Assembly: GCA_949358305.1 (NCBI GenBank)
Contig: OX442318.1
Coordinates: 15,172,517 to 15,236,516 of the forward strand
Direction of reading: 5' to 3'
DNA: 64,000 nucleotides
From: Strigamia acuminata
Lineage: Eukaryota; Arthropoda; Chilopoda; Geophilomorpha; Linotaeniidae
Translations under genes and position numbers: made by a program
Notes under the pieces: model-generated
What the model saw: only the letters and a program-made list of their open reading frames with translations
Databases searched by the model: none
Told to the model about the DNA's origin: nothing
Shown: positions 42,360 through 50,959 of the stretch, one piece after another
How positions within the stretch are numbered: the first letter of the stretch is position 1
Layout of the letters: every line of letters starts with the position of its first letter

Positions 42360-42661
42360 GAATTAGCAGAAGATTTGCCAGCAACGACTGCCAATGTTGA
42401 CCTCTTGTTAGGAGTTGACGTTTGGTGGAAAATTCTGAAAGAAGGTCGCAAGAAGATTAATGAAGATCTTGGACTTATCAACACGTTGTTCGGATGGGTG
42501 CTTTCTGGCGCAGCTGGAAATACCAGCCTGTTTGAAGAGGAAGCCAATCTTACATCGTGTTGCAATACCTGCCAGATCGATATTAATCAGAAGCTGGACA
42601 AGCTGTGGAATCTGGAAGCGATAGGAATAGATTCTGGAGAAAAAGAATCTGACTTTACCAG
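42360..42661 (+). CDS. pol: BEL-3 protease-RT linker, second part
   Basis: Continues BEL-3 after the DNA transposon: ELAEDLPATTANVDLLLG, VDVWWKILKEGRKKINEDLG, LEAIGIDSGEKESDFT, all matching BEL-2. It then stops matching at 42661, where a putative LTR begins. The downstream RT and integrase are not in the window. Confidence 0.88.
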
Positions 42662-43995
42662 TGTTTCTGGCAAGGTCGCAGGCGACAACCAAGCCAGAAG
42701 GAGGGGCGGCAATACTTGACTGCTGCTTGGCACAAATTGATACACAGAAGTTGGCCAAAGACCTGAAGAAATGCAAAGACTGGACTTGAACTTGCTGCTT
42801 CACATGATGATCTGCCACTGGTGAGTTCAAGGAGGAGGAAGGAGGATTTCTCTACTCACTACACATTGATTTCTGGTTGTATAGAGAAATAAGACTTGGA
42901 GAGAAAATAAACACATCCATTTTAATTTCTAAATCCAATAACAAGACTACTCCAATTGAAATTACGAGGATTTAACAAAGAAGTCACACTTTAACAATAA
43001 TAAGAAACAACAAGTGTAACTATCTCCACATTGTATAAGGACATTTGCACTTAAAGTTACAGAAGTCTCTAAGTGCTTGTAAAGAGAAACAAGTACTGCT
43101 GGCACAATAAAACTACCGTAGAAGTTAATATTTGAAAACACATAAGCCTAACAGCAAGTATTTGACATTAAATGCAAAAGTATACATTAACAACAGTCTC
43201 TAAACACAATGCTCATTGAGAACTAAATTATCCACTCTAAAACACACTGAACAACTCATAGAATAGAGAAAAGAATAAGTAAAGACATTTTAGACCAATG
43301 AGCTGGCACTTTTACAATAAGTGCAGAAGTTAAGTTAAAAATCAACACAGATAAATCTCAAACTTAACACTTTTACATTGCATAATAATTAAGTGATTAA
43401 TCATTAATCAGAACCCACAAAAACTCTTTGGGATTAAACCTTTTCTCCTCTCTTTACAGATACAAGTAGACCACTCCCACAGTAATGGCCGACAAAGTAA
43501 ACAGAGATCACTTGCAGGAGGATAAAAAAGCTTGAAATTAGCTCACTAGACAGGCTACACACAATCTAAGTTAACAAAACGCTTAATTGGTTAGTAATAT
43601 ACAGAAAACTCACAGAAATTGATTTAAACAGCTTAAAACTGATAATAACATACATTTCTCATTCTAGTACACTTTTGCTGTCTGAGAGCATCACTACACC
43701 TTGTCACTACATTGACAGTAGTGGACTGGAAACAGGAAAACACTTGGAAACATCAAAACATGCATAACACAGGTATACAAGATAGAAAATAAATTCTAAG
43801 TGGACAAATAACTAATGTAAAACTCTTTTCTTCCCAGATTTATCCGATCAGATCAACCAGTACTGAGAAATTCACTCAAACTAACTCAAAGAAGACTTAT
43901 ATTCAGATAAGTGTCTAATTAAATTCCCAATCTAAGATAAATATTAAAAACCCTTTTTAATAATTCCAGATGACTAATTTTTAAGACGTTTAGCA
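42662..43995 (-). repeat. Putative 3' LTR of the BEL-TK element
   Basis: 1334 bp without an ORF, bounded by TGTTTCTGGC on the left, where BEL-3 breaks off, and TTTAGCA on the right, next to a polypurine-like TAAAGGGAAGC (minus strand, 43996-44006). It lies at the expected distance after the thymidine kinase ORF on the minus strand. No second copy is in the window, so the LTR identity is inferred. Confidence 0.5.
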
Positions 43996-44006
43996 GCTTC
44001 CCTTTA
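43996..44006 (-). other. Putative polypurine tract of BEL-TK
   Basis: Minus-strand TAAAGGGAAGC directly before the putative LTR start TGCTAAACG. It is next to a 14-bp perfect palindrome TGTTGCTAGCAACA. Confidence 0.45.
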
Positions 44007-44055
44007 TGTTGCTAGCAACATAGATTGCCGGCGAAAAGAAAGTGCGAACAACCCA

Positions 44056-44613
44056 TCATTTAGTTTGATTACTTCTGGTCTTTGATGATAATATTTGGGA
44101 GACCTCTTTCACCTTTTTGTATTTCACTCTGGATGGCAAGATTCTTTGACGGATCAAATATGGTATCCACGGAGGTATTCTTCGGTTGACAATCATACAA
44201 CTAAGTCGAATAATTCCGTTGATGATTTTCCTTTTCGTCTCTACGGACTCCATGGGCTTTGAGAAACATACTCGACAGGTTGGTTTGTATTTGTCGATCC
44301 CTCCTATCACCTTGACTCTGGTTTCGTGCGAAATTCGTCTTGAAAATTCAGCTTTATTTTCGCAAAAATAACATTTTGCTTGTAGTTTCACAACAGACTC
44401 GGCTAGTGGAACTAACTTGGATATCTGATCAAATGGCTTCCTCTTGAAGTCGACGTCTAATGCGGCGACTATTACCTTTTTCTTTTGCTCAGCCATTTCA
44501 TTTGAAAAGGTAAAAATGTCGGGAAAAAACTGTCCTTCATCAATTCCGATTGTCTTCATTAATTTCGTTTTTTCCACAGCATTGGTTAGGCTACTGGTCG
44601 CGATTGCTTCTCG
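44056..44613 (-). pseudogene. Thymidine kinase, C-terminal part after in-frame TGA
   Basis: Same reading frame as the upstream Gag-protease-kinase ORF, separated only by TGA 44614-44616. It holds the type II thymidine kinase core: IGIDEGQFFPDI (the DEGQFF box), VIVAALDVDFKRKPF, LVPLAESVVKL, then two CxxC pairs (CYFC and CRVC) that form the structural zinc site in TK1, with the lasso-like VIGGIDKYKPTC between. Numbered from the GTG at 44577 the cysteines are 69, 72, 101 and 104. After CRVCFSKP come about 65 residues unlike TK1. If TGA is read through or is a recent mutation, the two parts make a kinase domain close to the usual TK1 length (about 234 residues). Confidence 0.9.
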
Positions 44614-47061
44614 TCAATGACCGTCGTGGGTCACGACTTCGGTTTTACTGTAACGTTCGTCATTGGAGTGCTTAATGAGCAAGGACGACGTCTTCTCCCC
44701 TTTTTCTAAAATCTTCAATAACTTGGTCGTTTTCCCGGCATACATTGGACCAAGGATAAGGTGAATTCCTCTTTGATTGTTCGATAAGACATTTTTCTTT
44801 TTCCAGAAATTGAAAATCAATTCTCCGGTCCATCTCAAGATTGCACACAATTTGGGTAAACTGGGCACTTGGTTTGCTTTCTCTCTCAGTGACTCCGACT
44901 GATTTCGCCCTCGTAATTCCGGCTTCATGTCCGAGCTTGGAGTTCTGTTGACCAAACCTCCATCCTTGAACGACTTTTTCGTTTTTTGGAGGGTGGTGTC
45001 CAGTTCCTCTTTCTCCAGACCACTGGAGAGGCTCGCGGCAAAACAAGAAGGTGTGACGTCTGTCTGTTTATTCACACCGGGTTTGCCATTCATGTTGGAC
45101 AGTGATTTCGGAATTAATTGGACTATTTTGTTTTCGTCATTTTCAGGTTGATTTGAGATCACTTCTTCTTTGGACTCGACCGCCATGCAAAAAATGTTGC
45201 ACGCTGCCATGTTTTCTTCAAGCGGGTTGTTTGGTTTCAGTCGACCGTTTAGAATCCACCCAAAAATTGTCTGCATTAATCCCAACTCGTCGTTGATTTT
45301 TCGGCTTCCACCTTGACAAATCTTCCACCATGCGTTGCTTCCTAATAAGACGTCAATGTTTTCCGATTCTGACGGATGTATCTCAGCCATCTCAAGTCCG
45401 AGTGATTGGACCTGCTTTATGGCTTCTGCTCCAATTATCTCTTTGACTTTCGGGAGCGTGTCGGTTTCTAATGCAAGGATTGATGTCTTTTCCGTTCCGT
45501 GTCTTGATTGCAGTTCGAATCTAAAGACATCATGTGTCGTCGGAACTGGCTTTTTGTTGAGCAGACACTGTGTCATCGTGTGTAGTGTCTCGATCTTTTG
45601 CATCCGGAATTTATTTACTAGTCTCTTCGTGACGTAGGAGCGATGGCTTCCTGGATCTAGTAATCCGCGGACGGGGTACATGTCTCCATTTTTCTTCACA
45701 AAAAGGGCAGTGAAGACCATCAGTTGAATCTCCACCGACTCGGTAAGCGTTACATTAGTAGACACGTTTTCTTCTTTCGGTGTAATCGCTTTTTCTTTGT
45801 TGTTTTTGTTGCAGATCGATGTGTGATGTCTTCCACCACACAAGCGACAACAAAACTTCACGGTACATTCTTTGGCTGTGTGGTTATATCTCAGGCAGTT
45901 GAAACAAAGTCGTTTCTTCTTTACTATCTCGATCTTCGCTGGTACGTCGAGATCCGCATCACAATTTGCGTGTGCGTGATCACCATCACAATAAGCGCAG
46001 GCGGGTTTGCGGTTTGGATTCGACTTGGAATTCATGCTTAATTTTCCATTCTCAGAAGTCACGAATGAGGACATTGTTCCAGTTGGTCTTTCTCTTGTTT
46101 CCTTTGAAGTTTTCTCAAATTTTTCTGACTTCTTCAGATGAGCGCGCTTAAGGAGAACGCTTTCTTCTGATAATTCAGCCAATTGAATCTCGGTTGCAAC
46201 GAAGTTTAGAAGTATGTTGACATCCTCGACCTTTCCTCGATTTTCCCGGTAAAAACGTTGGGAGATCTCCGGCGGAAATTTTCTAAGTAGTTCTGGAATA
46301 AGGTACGTTCCAGTAGTGTCAACTGACACAGACAGTTGCGCCATGGTCCGGACAGCAGATGCCAATGACGTGAATAGAGCTTTGAGTGGCTCGATTGGGT
46401 AGAGATCAAAAACGGGTTTCGACTCCCTAATCATCTTTGAAATCGCATTTCTCTGCGTGTTTTCAGATTTGAATAGACTCTCCAATGTATTTTTCGCTAA
46501 TGGGTAGGCGTCATCAGTTATTGGGTACGACTTGATTGCGGATTCTGCAGCCCCAGTGCAGCATGACCTCAAATATATAAGCTTTTCCACGTTCGAAAGC
46601 TCCGTGTTCTGGTCAACTGCTGAGTCAAATAAGTTTGCGAATCCTCTATATTCAGTTGCATCGCCACTAAATTTAGAAATGTCCGTTTTTGGCAATCTAG
46701 TGTTTCTCCTGGATGAAGCGGATGTTTGGTTTAAACTGGAATTCTGTCCCGGATGGGACCCAAATTGCCCTGCCATTTTTCCAGACACTTTGGCTCTTTG
46801 TTTCAATAAATTAACTCTGGTTCTAATGTCTTCAATTCGTTGAAGCCCTGCTAAATAATCCTCTCTTTTTGACTCGTCTTTAAGAGCTTTCAATTTGTCG
46901 GCGAGATCACTCAATTGCTGGTCAACCGTTATTTGCATGGCTTCCAGCTCTCCTCCGTCTAGAATGTTGACTGAAGATCCCAGCAGATCCTCGGCTCCTT
47001 GAGCCTTTGCTTTCCAAATGACCTCCTTTTCCTCGAGATCAGCAGCGGATAATGTAGCCAT
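44614..47061 (-). CDS. BEL-TK Gag-protease-thymidine kinase fusion
   Basis: 815 codons from the ATG at 47061. The N-terminal part is BEL/Pao Gag (ATLSAADLEEKEVIWKAKAQ; SKFSGDATEYRGFANLFDSA; DUF1759-like), followed by three zinc knuckles (CAYCDGDHAHANC, CFNCLRYNHTAKEC, CRLCGGRHHTSIC), an A17-like protease (VRGLLDPGSHRSYVT) and the linker AWWKICQGGSRKINDELGLM. At the point where RT should follow there is instead a linker of about 150 residues and, from residue 764 (about 44772), a thymidine kinase: RGIHLILGPMYAGKTTKLL with the P-loop GPMYAGKT at 771-778, LLIKHSNDERYS and VVTHDGH. TGA follows. No RT, RNase H or integrase is present, so the element must depend on another BEL element. Type II TK phosphorylates thymidine to dTMP (salvage). 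Confidence 0.93.
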   Translation of the reverse strand: MATLSAADLEEKEVIWKAKAQGAEDLLGSSVNILDGGELEAMQITVDQQLSDLADKLKALKDESKREDYLAGLQRIEDIRTRVNLLKQRAKVSGKMAGQFGSHPGQNSSLNQTSASSRRNTRLPKTDISKFSGDATEYRGFANLFDSAVDQNTELSNVEKLIYLRSCCTGAAESAIKSYPITDDAYPLAKNTLESLFKSENTQRNAISKMIRESKPVFDLYPIEPLKALFTSLASAVRTMAQLSVSVDTTGTYLIPELLRKFPPEISQRFYRENRGKVEDVNILLNFVATEIQLAELSEESVLLKRAHLKKSEKFEKTSKETRERPTGTMSSFVTSENGKLSMNSKSNPNRKPACAYCDGDHAHANCDADLDVPAKIEIVKKKRLCFNCLRYNHTAKECTVKFCCRLCGGRHHTSICNKNNKEKAITPKEENVSTNVTLTESVEIQLMVFTALFVKKNGDMYPVRGLLDPGSHRSYVTKRLVNKFRMQKIETLHTMTQCLLNKKPVPTTHDVFRFELQSRHGTEKTSILALETDTLPKVKEIIGAEAIKQVQSLGLEMAEIHPSESENIDVLLGSNAWWKICQGGSRKINDELGLMQTIFGWILNGRLKPNNPLEENMAACNIFCMAVESKEEVISNQPENDENKIVQLIPKSLSNMNGKPGVNKQTDVTPSCFAASLSSGLEKEELDTTLQKTKKSFKDGGLVNRTPSSDMKPELRGRNQSESLREKANQVPSLPKLCAILRWTGELIFNFWKKKNVLSNNQRGIHLILGPMYAGKTTKLLKILEKGEKTSSLLIKHSNDERYSKTEVVTHDGH

Positions 47062-47066
47062 AATCC

Positions 47067-47204
47067 TGTTGCGAGCAGAAACGCAACAGAAATAATGATA
47101 AGTTGAAAAAGGAGCTTCGGTTTTTTACCTGAGTCGATGGATTATTCACGTTGTTTTTTCCTTTGTCGTAAGCTATTCGGATCTTTGATTATTGGTCGGA
47201 ATAT
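47067..47204 (-). repeat. 138-bp terminal fragment of segment X
   Basis: Matches the terminal 138 bp of X (28057-28194 inverted, and 47778-47915) with one visible difference (GAGC against GAAC near 47113). It begins five bases upstream of the BEL-TK ATG and changes to BEL pol with a 2-base overlap (AT). Confidence 0.85.
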
Positions 47205-47777
47205 TTTCGATCCCATGGGACTCTTGGCTCCTGTGATTCTTCAAATGAAATTGCTCATTCAAGCGATCTGGGCTCGGACGAAAAAATGGGATGAAAAGAT
47301 TCTTGATTCGGAGAAAAAAGAAATTGAAGAATGGAATTTCGACATCCAACAACTCAAGGAACTAAAAGTTCAACGTTGGTTAAATACTTATTCAAGTCAA
47401 GACATAACCCTAGAAGTGTTTTGTGACGCCAGCACAAAAGCATTTGGCTGCACGATTTTTGTCGTCAACGTGGAGGGCAAAAGAACATTGTTGTTAAGTA
47501 AATGCCGTATTGCGCCAGCCAAAAAAGTAACTCTTCCTCGACTCGAATTAACAGCAGCAGTGGTTGGAGTCAGAATGACAAAATATCTGCTCGAGAACTT
47601 TCTTCCTGGATACCCTGTCACTGAAGTTCGTTACTACTCGGACTCCACTATCACACTCGCCTGGATTAATTCTGACAAGAACGTTTGGAAACCGTATGTC
47701 TCGAACCGTGTTCAGGAAATTATTTCCTTTTCCAAGCCTGAGCAATGGTCTCATGTGCCAACCGAATTCAACCCAGA
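47203..47777 (+). pseudogene. pol: Detached BEL-2-type pol fragment
   Basis: 575 bp coding FDPMGLLAPVILQ through HVPTEFNP (RT end and RNase H), almost the same as BEL-2 28195-28769 inverted (one residue differs: KAFG against KAVG). It ends at the same base as BEL-2 does and is followed by the same X junction. It is far closer to BEL-2 than BEL-3 is, so it is not part of BEL-3. Confidence 0.92.
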
Positions 47778-48194
47778 TGTTGCGAGCAGAAACGCAACAG
47801 AAATAATGATAAGTTGAAAAAGGAACTTCGGTTTTTTACCTGAGTCGATGGATTATTCACGTTGTTTTTTCCTTTGTCGTAAGCTATTCGGATCTTTGAT
47901 TATTGGTCGGAATATATCGCAGCAGAATCTTAAGTCATAGAATTTTCGCCAGTAGTTTGAGATTCGGGCGTGTCGCGCCATCTAGCGACAAAGTCGGGCA
48001 TCGGATTTATCTACAAAGAGAATTGAAGGTTTTTAATTTCGGTTTCGGTTAGTTGAATAGAGTTTTCAAGGACTTATCTGACACGGTACAGGCAGGCATT
48101 TGGTCGCTAATTGAAGGTGATAACGGCGAGGATGGGTTTCAAAGCGAAAAGCGAAGTCGTTGTTGCTTATCGAGCGGTTTGGTCTGGTCGGAGC
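47778..48194 (-). repeat. Second copy of segment X end
   Basis: 417 bp matching 27778-28194 inverted. Similarity stops exactly where the element E LTR begins (48195). The uninterrupted left copy continues past GGTCGGAGC, so E inserted into this X copy with a possible target site GGAGC. Confidence 0.88.
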
Positions 48195-49067
48195 TGTAGC
48201 AGAGGAGTGCGCAATTATCGACCGAAGGCCGACTGGAAGCGTGAAAATGGGCGCAATATGGCGTCGTGCTACTCGCACGAACGACAGCGATACGTCGCAA
48301 ATGGTTTCGACCACTGCGCGCGACTTAAGGTCGCTTATATGCGCTCTAAATGACACAAAAAGTGTCTTAATACAACGACAATTGTGTAAAAATATAAATT
48401 GGTTTAATTAAATGAAAATACTTTACATTTGAAGTGGAAATACAGTCTGAGCAGCACACGCCCGTGTGCTGCGCCATCTTGGATTAGTGAAAAGATACTG
48501 TTACGTGGATCCTGGCTCCAATCCGAGTTCCACGCAACTGTATTTTGACTGAGCGATAGAGAAAGAATGAGGCGTTGTTTATATTTTAAATTCAAATCTA
48601 AACTTTATTAGATCGGACAGACAAAGTCTGTTCGACCTTCATTAATTGTGCGCTTTACAAATCGAATAAATCATCACTATCAACTTTGAATGAAATGGCA
48701 TTTACCTTATATTACTTCAGTACAATTAAACAAACACTTTAACAACTGGGTGATAAATTATCTAAGTTAAATAAATGTCAAAACCAAGTCGGCAGCCGTA
48801 CTCAGTATCGAGCGACATTAGACCAGTAAAATGAGTTTGATGTTTTCTGTAAAGCAACATAAGATTAAGTGAGCTGTCTTAGAGTGGGTCAGTTCATAGG
48901 AAATCTCCTATTCTACCCTTAATCGAATTGATCGGTCTAACAGACGACGATGACGGTTTCCAATCGCCACGCCATCTGTTGCCGAAATTTAGCAACATTA
49001 AACTAATAATGACTCAAATTACGTGTTACGAATCGCGCATTAATCGACACGGTTCGTACACGTGACA
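48195..49067 (-). repeat. 3' LTR of element E (873 bp)
   Basis: TGTAGCAGAGG to CACGTGACA in plus orientation. It is flanked on the inside by a polypurine tract. A minus-strand TATA box CATATAAG at 48334-48341 lies 139 bases from the U5 end, exactly as in the copia-4 LTR (50356 against 50217), with the shared context GCATATAAGCGA. The U5 end GCGCACTCCTCTGCTACA is the same as that of copia-3. Both points suggest a copia-type element. Confidence 0.75.
48334..48341 (-). promoter_or_regulatory. Element E LTR TATA box
   Basis: CATATAAG on the minus strand, in the same place relative to the U5 end as in copia-4. Confidence 0.6.
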
Positions 49068-49079
49068 ACTCCCTTTTTT
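49068..49079 (-). other. Element E polypurine tract and 3' UTR start
   Basis: Minus-strand AAAAAAGGGAGT directly before the LTR start TGTCACG. The 283 bases between it and the protease stop (49080-49362) are AT-rich and hold no gene. Confidence 0.75.
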
Positions 49080-49362
49080 GCTGTGATTTGGACCCCAAAT
49101 TACAAATTTCGGACCAGACAGGCCTCTTTTATAGTCGGACATTCTTAAGGAATGTTCGGTTGCTTTTTTTTTTTGCTTTTTATATAAGTTATCACTCAGC
49201 TGTTTTACAATTATTTCTCAAAATCAAAAGAAAATTTCACAATTTTTACATGTACTCCCTTTTAGTTTAATCTATACAGATCTTTTGTATTTCTATATTT
49301 TATTTTACATGTTTTTTGAAATGAAATGAAAAGTACAAAAATAAATCAAAACAAAATCAAAC

Positions 49363-50216
49363 TTAAACTTCTTCAAAAGGTTCGAATCTTCCGTGCTGGA
49401 TCTCGTACAGGATTCGAACTCGCAATTCCGAGCCCTCCGCTAACTTCATCAGGTCTCGGCACTCAACGTATCTCCGAGCGAAATGTAAAATCATGGGCCC
49501 GCAGCTATCCCCATCAAGCTGGGCTGCTTTTGGTGGTTCCCATGGCTCGTAACTCGGTATTTCGTATTCAGAACCTATTAAATTGAGTTTAATATTACTC
49601 CACCACGTGAAATGATCCACGTGTGGCTTTCCCGACGAGTCGTAGAACCCCACACACGGCGGAGAACGCTCCATATCGAACACATATATGATCCAGTGCT
49701 CTTCCGCCGGTATGGGGAAGAACCAGATCTTGTGCTGCTTTTTTGGTTGGTCAACTTGGTCACGGAACCATCGCCATGTATTGGGTTTATCCTCGCCTTT
49801 CATTAATTTCGCCACGGTTGCCACTGGAAACGCATAAACTTTTGGATATTGCTTCATCAACATACCCAAATAATAATCGACCACCGTGTCGTGAACCCAA
49901 GATATGCGGCCTGGCATCAATGCTCCTAAAGAGATCATTTCTCTAGGGCCGACCGCGATATGTGGTCGCACTTCCGACACGTACATTTGCTCATCCGGGT
50001 GATGTTGAAAATATTCCGGCCATTTCTCCAGGGCTTCCATCGCTTTATCTGCAGGAATCTTGACTTCATAGTCAACTGGTGGTAACGGTAGGTTGATTCG
50101 CGGATCATAAAGCGCTGTTCTTTTCCCTAATTCTTTCGCGCGATCCACTTTATTACGAATCTTCGCCTCTTCCAGAATCAATACCTGCGCCTCCTGCTTA
50201 TAAGCTTGAAAGATCG
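49363..50216 (-). CDS. Ulp1/SENP-like cysteine protease of element E (5' part missing)
   Basis: Open frame on the minus strand that runs unbroken from the copia-4 LTR edge (IFQAYKQEAQVLILEEAK) to a stop at 49363, so it is the C-terminal part of a longer protein cut by copia-4. Numbered from the TTG at 50181, the C48 catalytic set is visible: His162 (AEEHWIIYVFD), Asp181 (VGFYDSSGK), Gln221 and Cys227 (AAQLDGDSCGPM). The spacing (19 between His and Asp, 6 between Gln and Cys) is typical of Ulp1, and the usual substrate-entry block precedes it (WVHDTVVDYYLGMLM). These enzymes cleave SUMO or other ubiquitin-like proteins. Known carriers of this domain are mostly DNA transposons and viruses. Here the context (PPT and LTR downstream) points to an LTR element. 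Confidence 0.85.
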
Positions 50217-50752
50217 TGTAGGTTGGCAGCAGAGGAAAACAACCAAAAATGCTCGAAATCTCGGGCGCAAATGAGCCAAAACGCGTCGTACGCCTCGTAC
50301 GCGCGTATGGGCGACTTCGGCAATAATGAACGGACGAAACGGCCGCGAAACCTCGCTTATATGCCGGGAATTAAACGTACAAGTGCTTAAAAACATAAAA
50401 GCAATTTAATCAAAGCAAAATACTCACATACAAGTGGGAAAACATATGAAAAACCATGAGGCGAGAGCCAGGCGCTGGTCGCCGCCATCTTGGAAAAACA
50501 AGTGATACAAGAACGACACCTGGTGTCGTGAATTGGAATTATATAATCAAATAAATTGAGAATTAATAGGAAACACTGGACACAGCATGATGCTGTGTGT
50601 TAAATAGCAATAAACAAATGTATAAGATCTAAATAAACAAATATCATCTGATATAAATAAAAACGAGATAAATACATCGGAGTTAAATAATTAACCAATA
50701 AGAATATGATTTTATGTCACATCGACATAACTGGCGGTCCTATAGACCAACA
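50217..50752 (-). repeat. copia-4 3' LTR
   Basis: 536 bp, TGTAGGTTGG to AGACCAACA in plus orientation. It has a PPT on the inner side, and the protease frame of element E breaks at its outer edge. TATA box CATATAAG at 50356-50363. Only one LTR copy is in the window, so the outer end rests on the TG/CA rule and the ORF break; the target site would be GATCG. Confidence 0.75.
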
Positions 50753-50763
50753 ATTCCCCCTTT
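50753..50763 (-). other. copia-4 polypurine tract
   Basis: Minus-strand AAAGGGGGAAT directly before the LTR start TGTTGGTC; similar to the copia-1 PPT. The 196 bases up to the pol stop (50764-50959) hold nothing recognisable. Confidence 0.85.
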
Positions 50764-50959
50764 CGATGGAGATAGAATCAGGGGAAAAGAAACACGGTTA
50801 CTGGAATTACAGTAGATACAGGTAATCGAAAATAAATAATAGAGTCGAATCGCCGAGCCGGGTACTGTTATAGAAAACGCCACGTAGGCCCGAATATTCC
50901 CGCAGAAACTCGGTGATCCTCGAAGTCGGGTAAATAACAAAAGAATGTCACGATAAAGT

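Noticed and set aside
44007-44022. Palindrome TGTTGCTAGCAACA as a circular LTR-LTR junction
   Set aside because: Resembles joined BEL LTR ends, but the flanks match no LTR in the window; a chance palindrome is as likely.
44056-44772. Thymidine kinase as an independent host gene next to a BEL fragment
   Set aside because: It is in frame with the BEL Gag-protease ORF without a break, has no introns, and sits where RT should be. Host-gene origin of the domain itself remains possible.
47203-47777. BEL pol fragment as the downstream part of plus-strand BEL-3
   Set aside because: Same strand, but almost identical to BEL-2 and joined to X at the same base as BEL-2; BEL-3 is a more distant subfamily.
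49363-50752. Ulp1 protease as part of copia-4
   Set aside because: A PPT and LTR of copia-4 lie between its RNase H and the protease, and the protease frame runs open into the LTR edge.
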